Origin: Thioalkalicoccus limnaeus
GTDB lineage: Bacteria; Pseudomonadota; Gammaproteobacteria; Chromatiales; Chromatiaceae
Length of the DNA: 64,000 nt
Reading direction: 5' to 3'
Assembly: GCF_041197575.1 (NCBI RefSeq)
Contig: NZ_JBDKXB010000004.1
Location: 62,001 to 126,000 of the forward strand
A model generated the notes under the pieces. That model ran no database searches. It saw nothing but the letters and a program-made list of their open reading frames with translations, and had not been told where the DNA came from. Every line of letters begins with the position of its first letter. Position 1 is the stretch's first letter. Made by a program: the position numbers and the translations under genes. Positions 17,145 through 24,537 of the stretch are shown here, piece after piece.

Positions 17145-18329
17145 ATGAGCATCAAACTGTCCGCCCGTGTCCAAGCCGTCAAGCCGTCCGCGACCCTCGC
17201 GATCACGGCACGTGCCAAGGCGTTGCGGGCCGCGGGTCAGGACGTGATCGGCCTGGGCGCCGGCGAGCCGGATTTCGATACCCCGGACCACATCAAGGAC
17301 GCGGCGATCGCCGCCATCCAGCGCGGTTTCACGAAGTACACCGCCGTCGACGGCACGCCCGAGCTGAAGCAGGCCGTGGTCGCCAAGTTCGAGCGCGAGA
17401 ACGGCCTGACCTTCTCGCCGGATCAGATCCTGGTCTCGTGTGGCGGCAAGCAGAGCTTCTACAACCTGGCCCAGGCGATCCTGGACCCCGGTGACGAGGT
17501 CGTGATCCCGGCGCCCTACTGGGTCTCCTATCCGGACATGGCATTGCTCGCGGGCGGCATCCCCGTGTACGTCCATGCTGGCGCCGACCAAGGCTTCAAG
17601 ATCACGCCGGCCCAGCTGCGCGGCGCCTTGACCAGCCAGACCAAGCTCGTCGTGATCAACAGCCCGTCGAACCCGACCGGCATGGCCTACACCGGCGACG
17701 AGCTCGCGGCCTTGGGCGAGGTGCTGCGCGAGTACCCGCGCTGCGTGATCGCCACCGACGACATGTACGAGCACATCCGCTGGTCGGACGAGCCCTTCGT
17801 CAACATCGTCAACGTCTGCCCGGATCTGGCCCCGCGGACCATGGTCTTGAACGGCGTGTCGAAGGCCTATTCGATGACCGGTTGGCGCATCGGGTACGCC
17901 GGTGGTCCGGAAGAGGTGATCCGGGCGATGAAGAAGGTCCAGTCACAGAGCACGTCGAACCCGACCTCGATCGCGCAGGTCGCGGCGCAGGCCGCGCTCG
18001 AAGGCCCGCAGGAGTGCATCGGCACCATGCTCACCGCGTTTCGGGAACGCCATGACTTCGTCGTCGAACGGCTCAACCAGATCCCCGGCATCGAGTGCCT
18101 GCCGACCGACGGCACCTTCTATGTCTTTCCGCGCGTCCAGGGCCTGATCGACCGGCTAGGCACGGTCAACAATGACCTGGACCTCGCCGAGTACCTGATC
18201 GAGCGTGCCGGCGTGGCGCTGGTCCCGGGCTCGGCATTCGGGCTTGCCGGCTATGTACGGATCTCGATCGCGACGAGCCGCGACAACCTGGAAAAGGCCC
18301 TCGATCGTCTCGCCGGCGTCGCTGGCTGA
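17145..18329 (+). CDS. aspC: Class I aminotransferase, probable aspartate aminotransferase
   Basis: 394 residues. It is a PLP-dependent fold-type I transaminase resembling the Ib aspartate aminotransferases. Seen: GAGEPDFDTPDHIKDAA, INSPSNPTG (asparagine contacting PLP), ATDDMYEHI and the PLP-lysine segment NGVSKAYSMTGWRIGYAGGP (about residues 240-259), with the substrate arginine in GYVRISIAT. Substrate could also be another amino acid such as an aromatic or alanine, so the symbol is tentative. The ATG at 17145 opens with MSIKLSARVQAVKPS. A perfect 12-bp hairpin follows the stop. Confidence 0.88.
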   Translation: MSIKLSARVQAVKPSATLAITARAKALRAAGQDVIGLGAGEPDFDTPDHIKDAAIAAIQRGFTKYTAVDGTPELKQAVVAKFERENGLTFSPDQILVSCGGKQSFYNLAQAILDPGDEVVIPAPYWVSYPDMALLAGGIPVYVHAGADQGFKITPAQLRGALTSQTKLVVINSPSNPTGMAYTGDELAALGEVLREYPRCVIATDDMYEHIRWSDEPFVNIVNVCPDLAPRTMVLNGVSKAYSMTGWRIGYAGGPEEVIRAMKKVQSQSTSNPTSIAQVAAQAALEGPQECIGTMLTAFRERHDFVVERLNQIPGIECLPTDGTFYVFPRVQGLIDRLGTVNNDLDLAEYLIERAGVALVPGSAFGLAGYVRISIATSRDNLEKALDRLAGVAG

Positions 18330-18358
18330 CGCCGGCGCGGCAACCCGCCTCGCCCATG

Positions 18359-18393
18359 GGGCGCCGAACGGCCTGAAGCATCGTTCGGCGCCC
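18359..18393. terminator. Hairpin after the aminotransferase gene
   Basis: GGGCGCCGAACG (18359-18370) and CGTTCGGCGCCC (18382-18393) form a perfect 12-bp stem with an 11-nt loop, 30 bp after the stop codon. Only a weak T-rich tail (GTGTTTGG) follows, so it is a probable rather than certain terminator. Confidence 0.65.
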
Positions 18394-18502
18394 GAGTGTT
18401 TGGCCGTTGCGTCCACCGGGCGTGACGGATGTCACGACTTGACGAACGGATTCCTCGCATCCATGCTTGGCAGACAATCTGGACGGAATCAGCCAGGACG
18501 AC

Positions 18503-19039
18503 ATGGATATGGTCGCGAAGCCTGCCCGCCGTGCGCTGCAAGGCGTTACGCTTATCGAACTCTTGGTGACGCTGTCGATCGTCGCCGTTCTGTTGACTAT
18601 CGGTGTGCCGCCGATGGCCGATCTGATCGCACGCAATCGGATGGCCACATCGGTCAACGGCCTCTTGGCCCACCTGCAACTGGCCCGCTCCGAAGCCGTC
18701 AAGCGGGGTGTTCGGGTCTTCGTCTGTCCGAGCCATGATGGCCTGACCTGCACCGGTGGATACAGTTGGCACCAGGGTTATCTGGTGACGCTCGACCCCG
18801 ACGATCCGGATGGGGTCCTGCGCCGGTCCAATGGCACGAACCCCGCGGCGATTCAGGTCACGACCAATCGATTACGCGTGACCTATCAGCCGGACGGTAC
18901 CTCCGGCGGGTCGAACTTGACCTTCCGCTTTTGCGATCAAAGGGCCCAGGCCGCGGCCAGTGACCACCGTCGGGTCATCGTCTCCAATGTCGGCCGTCCG
19001 CGGACGCAGGTGCCAACCGGCACGAACCCGTGCGCGTGA
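18503..19039 (+). CDS. Type IV pseudopilin, FimT/GspH family
   Basis: 178 residues. Minor pilins of this family prime assembly of type IV pili or type II secretion pseudopili. A short basic leader ending in G is followed by VTLIELLVTLSIVAVLLTIG, the class III signal; the prepilin peptidase site is G-V, where most pilins have G-F. The mature part contains the GspH-type segment NGLLAHLQLARSEAVKRG, then two cysteine-bearing regions (VFVCPSHDGLTCTGG, FRFCDQ and a C-terminal NPCA). The ATG at 18503 has AGGA upstream. It stands alone; no other pilus gene is nearby. Confidence 0.85.
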   Translation: MDMVAKPARRALQGVTLIELLVTLSIVAVLLTIGVPPMADLIARNRMATSVNGLLAHLQLARSEAVKRGVRVFVCPSHDGLTCTGGYSWHQGYLVTLDPDDPDGVLRRSNGTNPAAIQVTTNRLRVTYQPDGTSGGSNLTFRFCDQRAQAAASDHRRVIVSNVGRPRTQVPTGTNPCA

Positions 19040-19141
19040 GACCGGGTCGGTCTGCTCGGCCGGTTTCCGGGTGGCGCTCGAGCTCGAGTGATTCGGGATC
19101 GGCGCGGTCGTTCCCGGCCCGGGCGCGCGTGTTGGTGGCTC

Positions 19142-19170
19142 TTGACCGCAAAGGCCCGAATCGTTAAAGT
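19142..19170 (+). promoter_or_regulatory. Sigma70-type promoter of tRNA-Asn
   Basis: TTGACC (19142-19147), a 17-nt spacer and TAAAGT (19165-19170), placed so that transcription would begin about 10 bases before the tRNA 5' end at 19187. Confidence 0.7.
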
Positions 19171-19186
19171 TTCCAGCTCACATTGA

Positions 19187-19262
19187 TCCCCGGTAGCTCA
19201 GTCGGTAGAGCGGGTGACTGTTAATCACTAGGTCGGCGGTTCGAGCCCGTCCCGGGGAGCCA
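19187..19262 (+). tRNA. tRNA-Asn (anticodon GTT)
   Basis: The 76-nt cloverleaf has acceptor arm TCCCCGG / CCGGGGA, D-loop AGCTCAGTCGGTAGAGC, anticodon loop CTGTTAA reading GTT, T-loop GGTTCGAGCC, and encoded CCA (19260-19262). It is intact and is the integration site of the element to its right: the 3' part from 19216 is duplicated at 34567. Confidence 0.97.
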
Positions 19263-19308
19263 AACAAAGCAAGGGCTTAGCTCAAAAGGCTAGGCCCTTT
19301 TTCTTTGC
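19216..19308 (+). repeat. attL: 93-bp direct repeat (tRNA 3' part plus terminator)
   Basis: The sequence 19216-19308 is identical to 34567-34659. It starts in the anticodon stem of tRNA-Asn, covers the anticodon and T arms and CCA, and continues through the tRNA terminator to CTTTGC. Flanking bases differ on both sides, which fixes the ends. This is the classic footprint of a tyrosine integrase using a tRNA gene as attB. Confidence 0.93.
19271..19302 (+). terminator. Terminator of tRNA-Asn
   Basis: AAGGGC-T-TAGC pairs with GCTA-G-GCCCTT around a TCAAAAG loop, followed by TTTTT. The identical hairpin is present in attR (34622-34653), so the duplicated segment restores the terminator as well as the tRNA. 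Confidence 0.88.
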
Positions 19309-19657
19309 GTGGCGCACTGGTGGCGCACTCGCCCACAACAATCCGCCACAAAGCGCACCCTGTTTCGGCGCTGCCCTACCGCCCTTCCGGCACCCGCGCG
19401 ACCCGCCCCCGATGCCCCGAAAACCACCCTTTCTTCGCCTGGCTGCGCCGTGAGTGCGCCATGTTGGCGTGGAGCACCATGTGTTGTCTTGTGCAACAGT
19501 TGCTTGCGATAGGCAAGCATGGGATTGATCATCCTATGTTGCCGTTTTTCGCCGCTTGTTGTAGCCTTCAAGGTGTCCCAGAGACGAACAGGCCCCGAGT
19601 CGGCGGCAACCGAATCGAGGCCCTGACCATCCACCGACCTGATGAGGAGGTTCGGCA
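19309..19657. other. Left-end noncoding region of the element (probable integrase arm sites)
   Basis: No gene is supported in these 349 bp. Directly after attL are two tandem 11-bp units GTGGCGCACTG / GTGGCGCACTC (19309-19330); the same 24-bp block recurs at 34432-34455 near attR. An inverted GGCGCACTCA copy lies at 19451-19460. CCACAACA-like elements (near 19335 and 19348) also recur at the right end near 34479 and 34490. A 7-bp hairpin TGCTTGC/GCAAGCA sits at 19501-19519. These look like binding sites for integrase or excisionase. Confidence 0.55.
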
Positions 19658-20728
19658 GTGGCTACGATCACCTTACGCACCGCGAGCGACGGTGCCAAGT
19701 CCTACCGCGTCGAGGTCCGGCTGAAAGGCCACCCGCCCCAGCGCGCCACCTTCAACCGCCTGACTGATGCTCGGCGATGGGCGCAAGCGACTGAAGCGGC
19801 GATCCGCGAGGGCCGGCACTTCAAGACCAGCGAGGCCAAGCGTCGCACTCTAGCCGAACTGGTTGACCGCTACGTCCGCGAGGTCTGCCCGCACAAGAAG
19901 GATGGCGCGCACCAAGCCCGGCAACTGGCATGGTGGAAAGACCAGATCGGCGATTACGCCCTGGCCGACGTGACCCCGGCACTGATCGCCGAGACCCGAG
20001 ACCATCTAGCCGTGCGGATCACCGCGCGCAAGAACCCCACCAGTCCCGCAACCGTGGTGCGGTATCTCGCCGCCCTGTCCCATGCCTTCAGCGTCGCGAC
20101 AAAGGAATGGGGATGGATCGAGGATAACCCCTGTCGCAAGGTCACGAAGCCGAAGGAACCTCGCGGCCGGGTCCGCTTCCTCGACGACGGCGAGCGCGAG
20201 CGCTTGCTCGAAGCCTGCCAGAAGTCGGCGAGCCCCGACCTGTACCCCGCCGTCGTGCTGGCCCTCAGCACCGGCGCCCGCCAGCAGGAAGTGTTGGGCT
20301 TGCGCTGGCCCCAAGTCGACCTGGCCCGCAAGGTGGCCATCCTGCACGAGACCAAGAACGGGGAGCGGCGCGTCTTGCCGCTGGCCGGCCCTGCCCTGGA
20401 GCTGCTGAGAGCCCGTGCCAAGGTGCGGCGCCTCGATACCGACCTGGTGTTCCCAGGGCGCACCCGCCCGCCCAAGCCCGTTGATCTGCGCACCCCGTTC
20501 GAGACCGCCTTGAAGGTCGCCGCCATCGAGGACTTCCGATGGCATGACCTGCGCCACACGGCCGCCTCGTATCTCGCCATGAATGGCGCGAGCCTGGCCG
20601 AGATCGCCGAGATACTTGGCCATAAGACCTTGCAGATGGTTCGGCGATACGCGCACCTGAGCGACGCGCATGTGGCCAGTGTCGTCGAGCGCATGAATAC
20701 GCGGATCTTCGGGGAGGGCGGAAAATGA
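19658..20728 (+). CDS. int: Tyrosine-type site-specific integrase
   Basis: 356 residues. It should integrate and excise the element at the tRNA-Asn att sites. An arm-binding/SAM-like N-terminal part (about 1-170; includes LADVTPALIAETRDHL and YLAALSHAFSVATKEWGWI) precedes the catalytic domain. Catalytic residues are visible: R in STGARQQEVLGL (about 207), K in HETKNGE, H-x-x-R in WHDLRHTAASYLA (about 295), H in LGHKTLQM and the nucleophile Y in VRRYAHLS (about 330). The start is a GTG at 19658 with GAGGAGG 7 bases upstream. It overlaps the next gene by ATGA. Confidence 0.95.
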   Translation: MATITLRTASDGAKSYRVEVRLKGHPPQRATFNRLTDARRWAQATEAAIREGRHFKTSEAKRRTLAELVDRYVREVCPHKKDGAHQARQLAWWKDQIGDYALADVTPALIAETRDHLAVRITARKNPTSPATVVRYLAALSHAFSVATKEWGWIEDNPCRKVTKPKEPRGRVRFLDDGERERLLEACQKSASPDLYPAVVLALSTGARQQEVLGLRWPQVDLARKVAILHETKNGERRVLPLAGPALELLRARAKVRRLDTDLVFPGRTRPPKPVDLRTPFETALKVAAIEDFRWHDLRHTAASYLAMNGASLAEIAEILGHKTLQMVRRYAHLSDAHVASVVERMNTRIFGEGGK

Positions 20729-21384
20729 GCGACGCCCTAACTCAATGGCTGCCGCTTGCATACCAGGCGGCGGACCCCGCCACGCGCGCGACGTTCGATG
20801 CGATACAGGTTCCGCCCGAAACCGTCATGGCCGAATTCGAGCGCGCATACCTTCCGGGGTATATCGCTGCCGCGACAGAACCAAGGCCAGGGAAGAAAAC
20901 GCCATCGAAGCGAGCGGCGCAAGAGCTTTGCCATGCAGCCGCTTATTGCATCGAAAATGACATTGCGATGCCGCGCCAATTAAAGGAATACATCCTAAAC
21001 GGCTTGCGTGCTGGCATCAAAGGTGAATCCGTTGATGCTGCGCTACGTCTTAAGCGTGGCGCGGGGCAAGCGAAAGACGATGATCCGCTGTTCGTCATGG
21101 CCCGCGAGCGGCGCGTTGCTGTTCGTATCTTCGGCATGATGACACGCGAAGGGCTTTCCGAACCGCAAGCAAAGGAACGCGCCTGTGAAGAGTTCAGCAT
21201 CGACACGCGCCGCGTTGAGCAGATCTGGCAGCACCACCGCCCGCACCCGCAAGCCGAGGCCGCATGGCAAGCGTGGAATGCGCGGTTCTTCGATCTGCTG
21301 AACAGCACACCCAGACCGGCAAGGGGCGAGGCTTACGAGGCGTGGCGTCGAGACATTCAAGCCCATATCCGGCTGATCGAATAG
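20725..21384 (+). CDS. Hypothetical protein of the element, translationally coupled to integrase
   Basis: 219 residues; I do not recognise the family. The protein is soluble and helix-rich, with a basic central part (RPGKKTPSKRAAQELCHAAAY) and a segment GLSEPQAKERACEEFSIDTRRVEQIW near residue 150 that looks like a small helix-turn-helix. Its ATG overlaps the integrase stop (ATGA), suggesting joint expression and perhaps a role in excision or regulation, but that is context only. A hairpin with a T-tail follows directly. Confidence 0.75.
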   Translation: MSDALTQWLPLAYQAADPATRATFDAIQVPPETVMAEFERAYLPGYIAAATEPRPGKKTPSKRAAQELCHAAAYCIENDIAMPRQLKEYILNGLRAGIKGESVDAALRLKRGAGQAKDDDPLFVMARERRVAVRIFGMMTREGLSEPQAKERACEEFSIDTRRVEQIWQHHRPHPQAEAAWQAWNARFFDLLNSTPRPARGEAYEAWRRDIQAHIRLIE

Positions 21385-21385
21385 G

Positions 21386-21419
21386 CGAAATGAAATAGCC
21401 GATTTCGTTTCGGGCTTTT
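21386..21419 (+). terminator. Terminator after the integrase operon
   Basis: CGAAATGAAAT (21386-21396) pairs with ATTTCGTTTCG (21402-21412), 11 bp with one G-T pair and a 5-nt loop, followed by GGCTTTTC. It begins right after the TAG stop of the preceding gene. Confidence 0.7.
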
Positions 21420-21493
21420 CCACCGCGATCGCCCGATGATGGCCGCCACTAGCCGCTGCACCCCGCGACGGCGCACTGTTGGAGGTCATCCCC

Positions 21494-21733
21494 ATGCACG
21501 CACACACCGCCGCTGTACCCGCTACTGAGCCCCGCACCGCCCGCCGCTTTATCCCGCTCACTCAGTGGAACAACTATCACCCATGGCCGCCGGCTGGGGG
21601 GATGCGTCACCTGCGTTTTCATTGCGACTCGAATGGATTCGCCAGCGCATTCGTCAAGGTCGGCAATCGCGTTCTTGTCGACGAAAACGAGTTCTTTCGC
21701 TGCGTCGATCGCGCAAATGGCCGGGCAGCGTGA
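21494..21733 (+). CDS. Small AlpA/excisionase-like DNA-binding protein
   Basis: 79 residues from the ATG at 21494, which has GGAGG 8 bases upstream. The segment RRFIPLTQWNNYHPWPPAGG, then MRHLRFHCDSNGFASAFVKV and GNRVLVDENEFFRCVD, follows the winged-helix plan of small helix-turn-helix proteins found between integrase and replication genes of islands. Such proteins act as excisionases or transcriptional regulators. The assignment rests on length, position and the pattern of the recognition-helix/wing segments. Confidence 0.65.
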   Translation: MHAHTAAVPATEPRTARRFIPLTQWNNYHPWPPAGGMRHLRFHCDSNGFASAFVKVGNRVLVDENEFFRCVDRANGRAA

Positions 21734-21742
21734 GGGTAGGCA

Positions 21743-23980
21743 ATGGACGCAACCGCAACCAGACCGCCAGACCCTGGACGCGAAAAAGCCCCGGTCGTAG
21801 ACAGCGACCGGGGCGCAGGGCAGGCACAACAATCAACTGGCGACTTCGATTCTACCACGACGAGCTTGATCGAATTCACCCTATGGCCGGATTGGTTCGC
21901 AAAGGCCAGGGCGGGCATGGCCGCGGACTGGGCTGCGATCTGTGAATTGATCAAGAGCGAGCCCGTACGCCCGTCGAAGGACAAATGCCGATTGATCAAG
22001 TTGGCCACCTTCGGCGACGCCCGCACCGACAAAGGCAGCCTGAGGCACGACGCAAACGTTATCGTGGTCACGGGCATTGAAGGCGACCACGACGCCGGGG
22101 GGATGGCGCCCGAGGCCGCGATCGAGGTCCTGGAGCGGCACCACCTCCGGGCGATGATCTACACAACCTGGTCCCACACGCCGGGCGTGCCCCGCTGGCG
22201 CGTTCTGGTCCCGCTGTCACGGCCCGTCGACCCGGATGAGCGGCTGCCCCTCGCCGAGGCGCTGAACGGCCTGCTCGGTGGCTGCCTGGCGCCGGAGAGC
22301 GGCGCCCTGAGTCAGTCGTTCTACATCGGCTGGCCGGCTGGCGCTGAGCGCACGACCCTGGTCACGTTCGACGACCCGGATGAAGGGTACTGCCTCGACG
22401 AGCTGGACGTATGGCAGCAGTACCGCCGGCCGTTCGGCGCAAAAAAGCCCGATACCTACGAGCCCACAGCCGAGCGCAAGACCCAGGATGACTATCTCGC
22501 CGACCTGCTGGCCGGCGACGACGTGCATGGGGCGGCGCTGCGGGTCGTCGGGCGCATGGTGCGCGATGGACTGACCGACGCGACCATCCGCACCGTGTTC
22601 GAGGGCCTGGCGCTCAAGGTCCGCGAAACGCGCGGCGCCGAGCGTGCCGCCGAGCTGACCGGCAGCGAACTAGCCCGGATGATCGCGGGCGCGCGATCGA
22701 AAGGGTACGCCCAGCCAAATCAGGCCGAGCCAGCCGCCCGCTGGCCACTGATCTGGCTGCCGGACGCCAAACCGCACGTCAGCGACCCGGCGCTGATCCG
22801 CGGCTTCTGCAAGCCCGGGGCGATGCTCATCTGCTACGGCGAGAGCAACAGCGGGAAGAGCTTCCATGTCCTTGACCGCGACCTATGCCTTGCGGCTGGC
22901 CGCCCGTGGTATGGACGGGAGACCGCTGGCGGATTCGTGCTTTACGTCGCCGCGGAAGGTACCAGATCGATCGAGACCCGCGTCGCGGCCTATCGCGATA
23001 CCTACCTTCGCGACGCTGGCGCTATCCCTTTTGCGATCTTGCCGGCGGCAATCGATCTGCGTCAGTCCAAGGCCGACACACGGCCGCTGATCGCTTTTGT
23101 CCGCCGCATCGAGGACGAGCGCGGCATCAAATGCGTCAAGGTGACTGTGGACACGCTCGCGAGGGCAATGCAGGGCGGCAATGAAAACGCCAGCGAGGAC
23201 ATGGGCGCGGTCATCGGGCACGCTGACCAGATCCGCGCAGAGATCGACTGCGCCTTCGAATTTGTGCATCACGCCGGCAAGGACACGGCCCGAGGTGCGC
23301 GCGGGTGGTCCGGTTTGCGGGCAGCGACGGATACGGAAATCGAGGTTGTCGCGCGTGACGGGCTGCATACCGCGACCGTCACCAAACAACGCGACTACGG
23401 TAAGGACGGTGAAATGTTCAGTTACCGACTCCGCGTCATCGAGCTGGGCATCGACCCCTATGGGCACCCTGTCACCACATGCGTACCCGAATGGGCGGAC
23501 ACGCCGGACAGGTCGGACCGCAAGCTGACCCGCGCCGAGTCCGCTGTGTTGGCTGCGATGCATGACGTAATGACCGCTACAAGGCGGACGCCACCGTCGT
23601 CGTGCTGGGACGCTGCCAGGCCACCGAAGCCCGGACAGTACGCTTGTCCGCTGCCCGAGTTGCGCGAGCATCTACGGCGCTCTGGAGGGGTGTCCGATTC
23701 GGCCAAGCCGGACAGCCAGGACAGAGCGATGCGTCGCGCCATTCAATCGCTGCGAGACCGCGGAATCATTGAGGTTTACGACGATTGGGCATGGCTGGCG
23801 GACAAGGCGGACAAAGGCGGACAAAACGGTAATTGTCCGCCCGCCAAACCCGGAAGGGGGGCGGACGGACACGGACACCACCCTATAGGGGTGTCCGGGC
23901 TGTCCGCCCACCCGGATGGCCACGCTTTTGGTGGAGGTGAAGAGGGTGCCGAGGACGGCATCCTGGAGGGTGCGTTGTGA
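21743..23980 (+). CDS. RepA-like replication protein: primase-like N-terminus plus AAA ATPase
   Basis: 745 residues. The N-terminal half resembles archaeo-eukaryotic-type primase modules of mobile elements: acidic pair in VVTGIEGDHDAGG (about residue 110), YTTWSHTPGVPRWRVLVPL (about 138-156) and LSQSFYIGWP. The C-terminal half is a RecA/DnaB-like ATPase with Walker A CYGESNSGKSFHVL (about 368), Walker B KVTVDTLARAM and FEFVHHAGKDTARGARGWSG. The C-terminal tail (about 690 on) is Gly/His-rich and low-complexity. It probably starts replication of the excised element. A GTGA overlap couples the next gene. Confidence 0.75.
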   Translation: MDATATRPPDPGREKAPVVDSDRGAGQAQQSTGDFDSTTTSLIEFTLWPDWFAKARAGMAADWAAICELIKSEPVRPSKDKCRLIKLATFGDARTDKGSLRHDANVIVVTGIEGDHDAGGMAPEAAIEVLERHHLRAMIYTTWSHTPGVPRWRVLVPLSRPVDPDERLPLAEALNGLLGGCLAPESGALSQSFYIGWPAGAERTTLVTFDDPDEGYCLDELDVWQQYRRPFGAKKPDTYEPTAERKTQDDYLADLLAGDDVHGAALRVVGRMVRDGLTDATIRTVFEGLALKVRETRGAERAAELTGSELARMIAGARSKGYAQPNQAEPAARWPLIWLPDAKPHVSDPALIRGFCKPGAMLICYGESNSGKSFHVLDRDLCLAAGRPWYGRETAGGFVLYVAAEGTRSIETRVAAYRDTYLRDAGAIPFAILPAAIDLRQSKADTRPLIAFVRRIEDERGIKCVKVTVDTLARAMQGGNENASEDMGAVIGHADQIRAEIDCAFEFVHHAGKDTARGARGWSGLRAATDTEIEVVARDGLHTATVTKQRDYGKDGEMFSYRLRVIELGIDPYGHPVTTCVPEWADTPDRSDRKLTRAESAVLAAMHDVMTATRRTPPSSCWDAARPPKPGQYACPLPELREHLRRSGGVSDSAKPDSQDRAMRRAIQSLRDRGIIEVYDDWAWLADKADKGGQNGNCPPAKPGRGADGHGHHPIGVSGLSAHPDGHAFGGGEEGAEDGILEGAL

Positions 23981-24270
23981 CTGCCAGCGCCATCCTGACC
24001 CGTGCTCGCGCTGCTGGTGTCGAACTGTTCGCCAAACCTGACGGCACGCTCGGCTATCGCGGGCCGACGCCTGCGCTGGCTCCCCTACTGCCCGAGCTGA
24101 AGGCCCACAAGCCCGACCTACTGCGCCTGCTGGCCGCCCGCCGCTCGTGGCTCATCACCGATGCCGACGGCGAGTCATGGTCCGCGTCGTACTCACCACC
24201 CGCGGCGCTGGCCACCGTCCGCGTGTTGTGGCCCGACGCCCAAGCGATCGAGCCCGAGGGCGAATCCTAG
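23977..24270 (+). CDS. TubC N-terminal docking domain-like small protein
   Basis: 97 residues, GTG start overlapping the primase stop. The first about 50 residues (AILTRARAAGVELFAKPDGTLGYRGP, then LLPELKAHKPDLLRLLAARR) follow the TubC docking-domain pattern, a small fold first seen in NRPS/PKS docking but widespread as a stand-alone protein next to replication genes in mobile elements. Its function there is unknown; a protein-docking role with the replication protein is only inference. Confidence 0.6.
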   Translation: MTASAILTRARAAGVELFAKPDGTLGYRGPTPALAPLLPELKAHKPDLLRLLAARRSWLITDADGESWSASYSPPAALATVRVLWPDAQAIEPEGES

Positions 24271-24321
24271 CCCGCTCCAGCGCTGGACCCGGGTGACGAG
24301 ACACGCGAAACCCGCGCGACG

Positions 24322-24474
24322 ATGCGTCCCTACCGCTATCGCCTCGCCGACAGGCCGACCGACTGGCTGGTGTTGATCGCGGCCGGCTGCGATCTCGACG
24401 AGGCACGAGAAACGCTGATTCGGCGCTTTGGCTCGGGCCGGCTCCTTGACGTCAGGCCGCAAGAAGCTGGCTAG
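24322..24474 (+). CDS. Small conserved-type hypothetical protein (50 aa)
   Basis: A 50-codon frame from the ATG at 24322 to TAG. It begins MRPYRYRLADRPTDWLVLIA and continues through a GCDLDEARETLIRRFG segment ending LLDVRP. The aromatic-basic start and the ordered amphipathic helix look protein-like rather than random, and short proteins with this plan commonly follow the TubC-like protein in related elements (from memory, not searched). No clear ribosome site is seen. Confidence 0.5.
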   Translation: MRPYRYRLADRPTDWLVLIAAGCDLDEARETLIRRFGSGRLLDVRPQEAG

Positions 24475-24537
24475 GGCTGAGACCGCGGACGGAATATAGT
24501 AGCGCCTGGAAGCTGATCGATCGTACACGGACACCAG

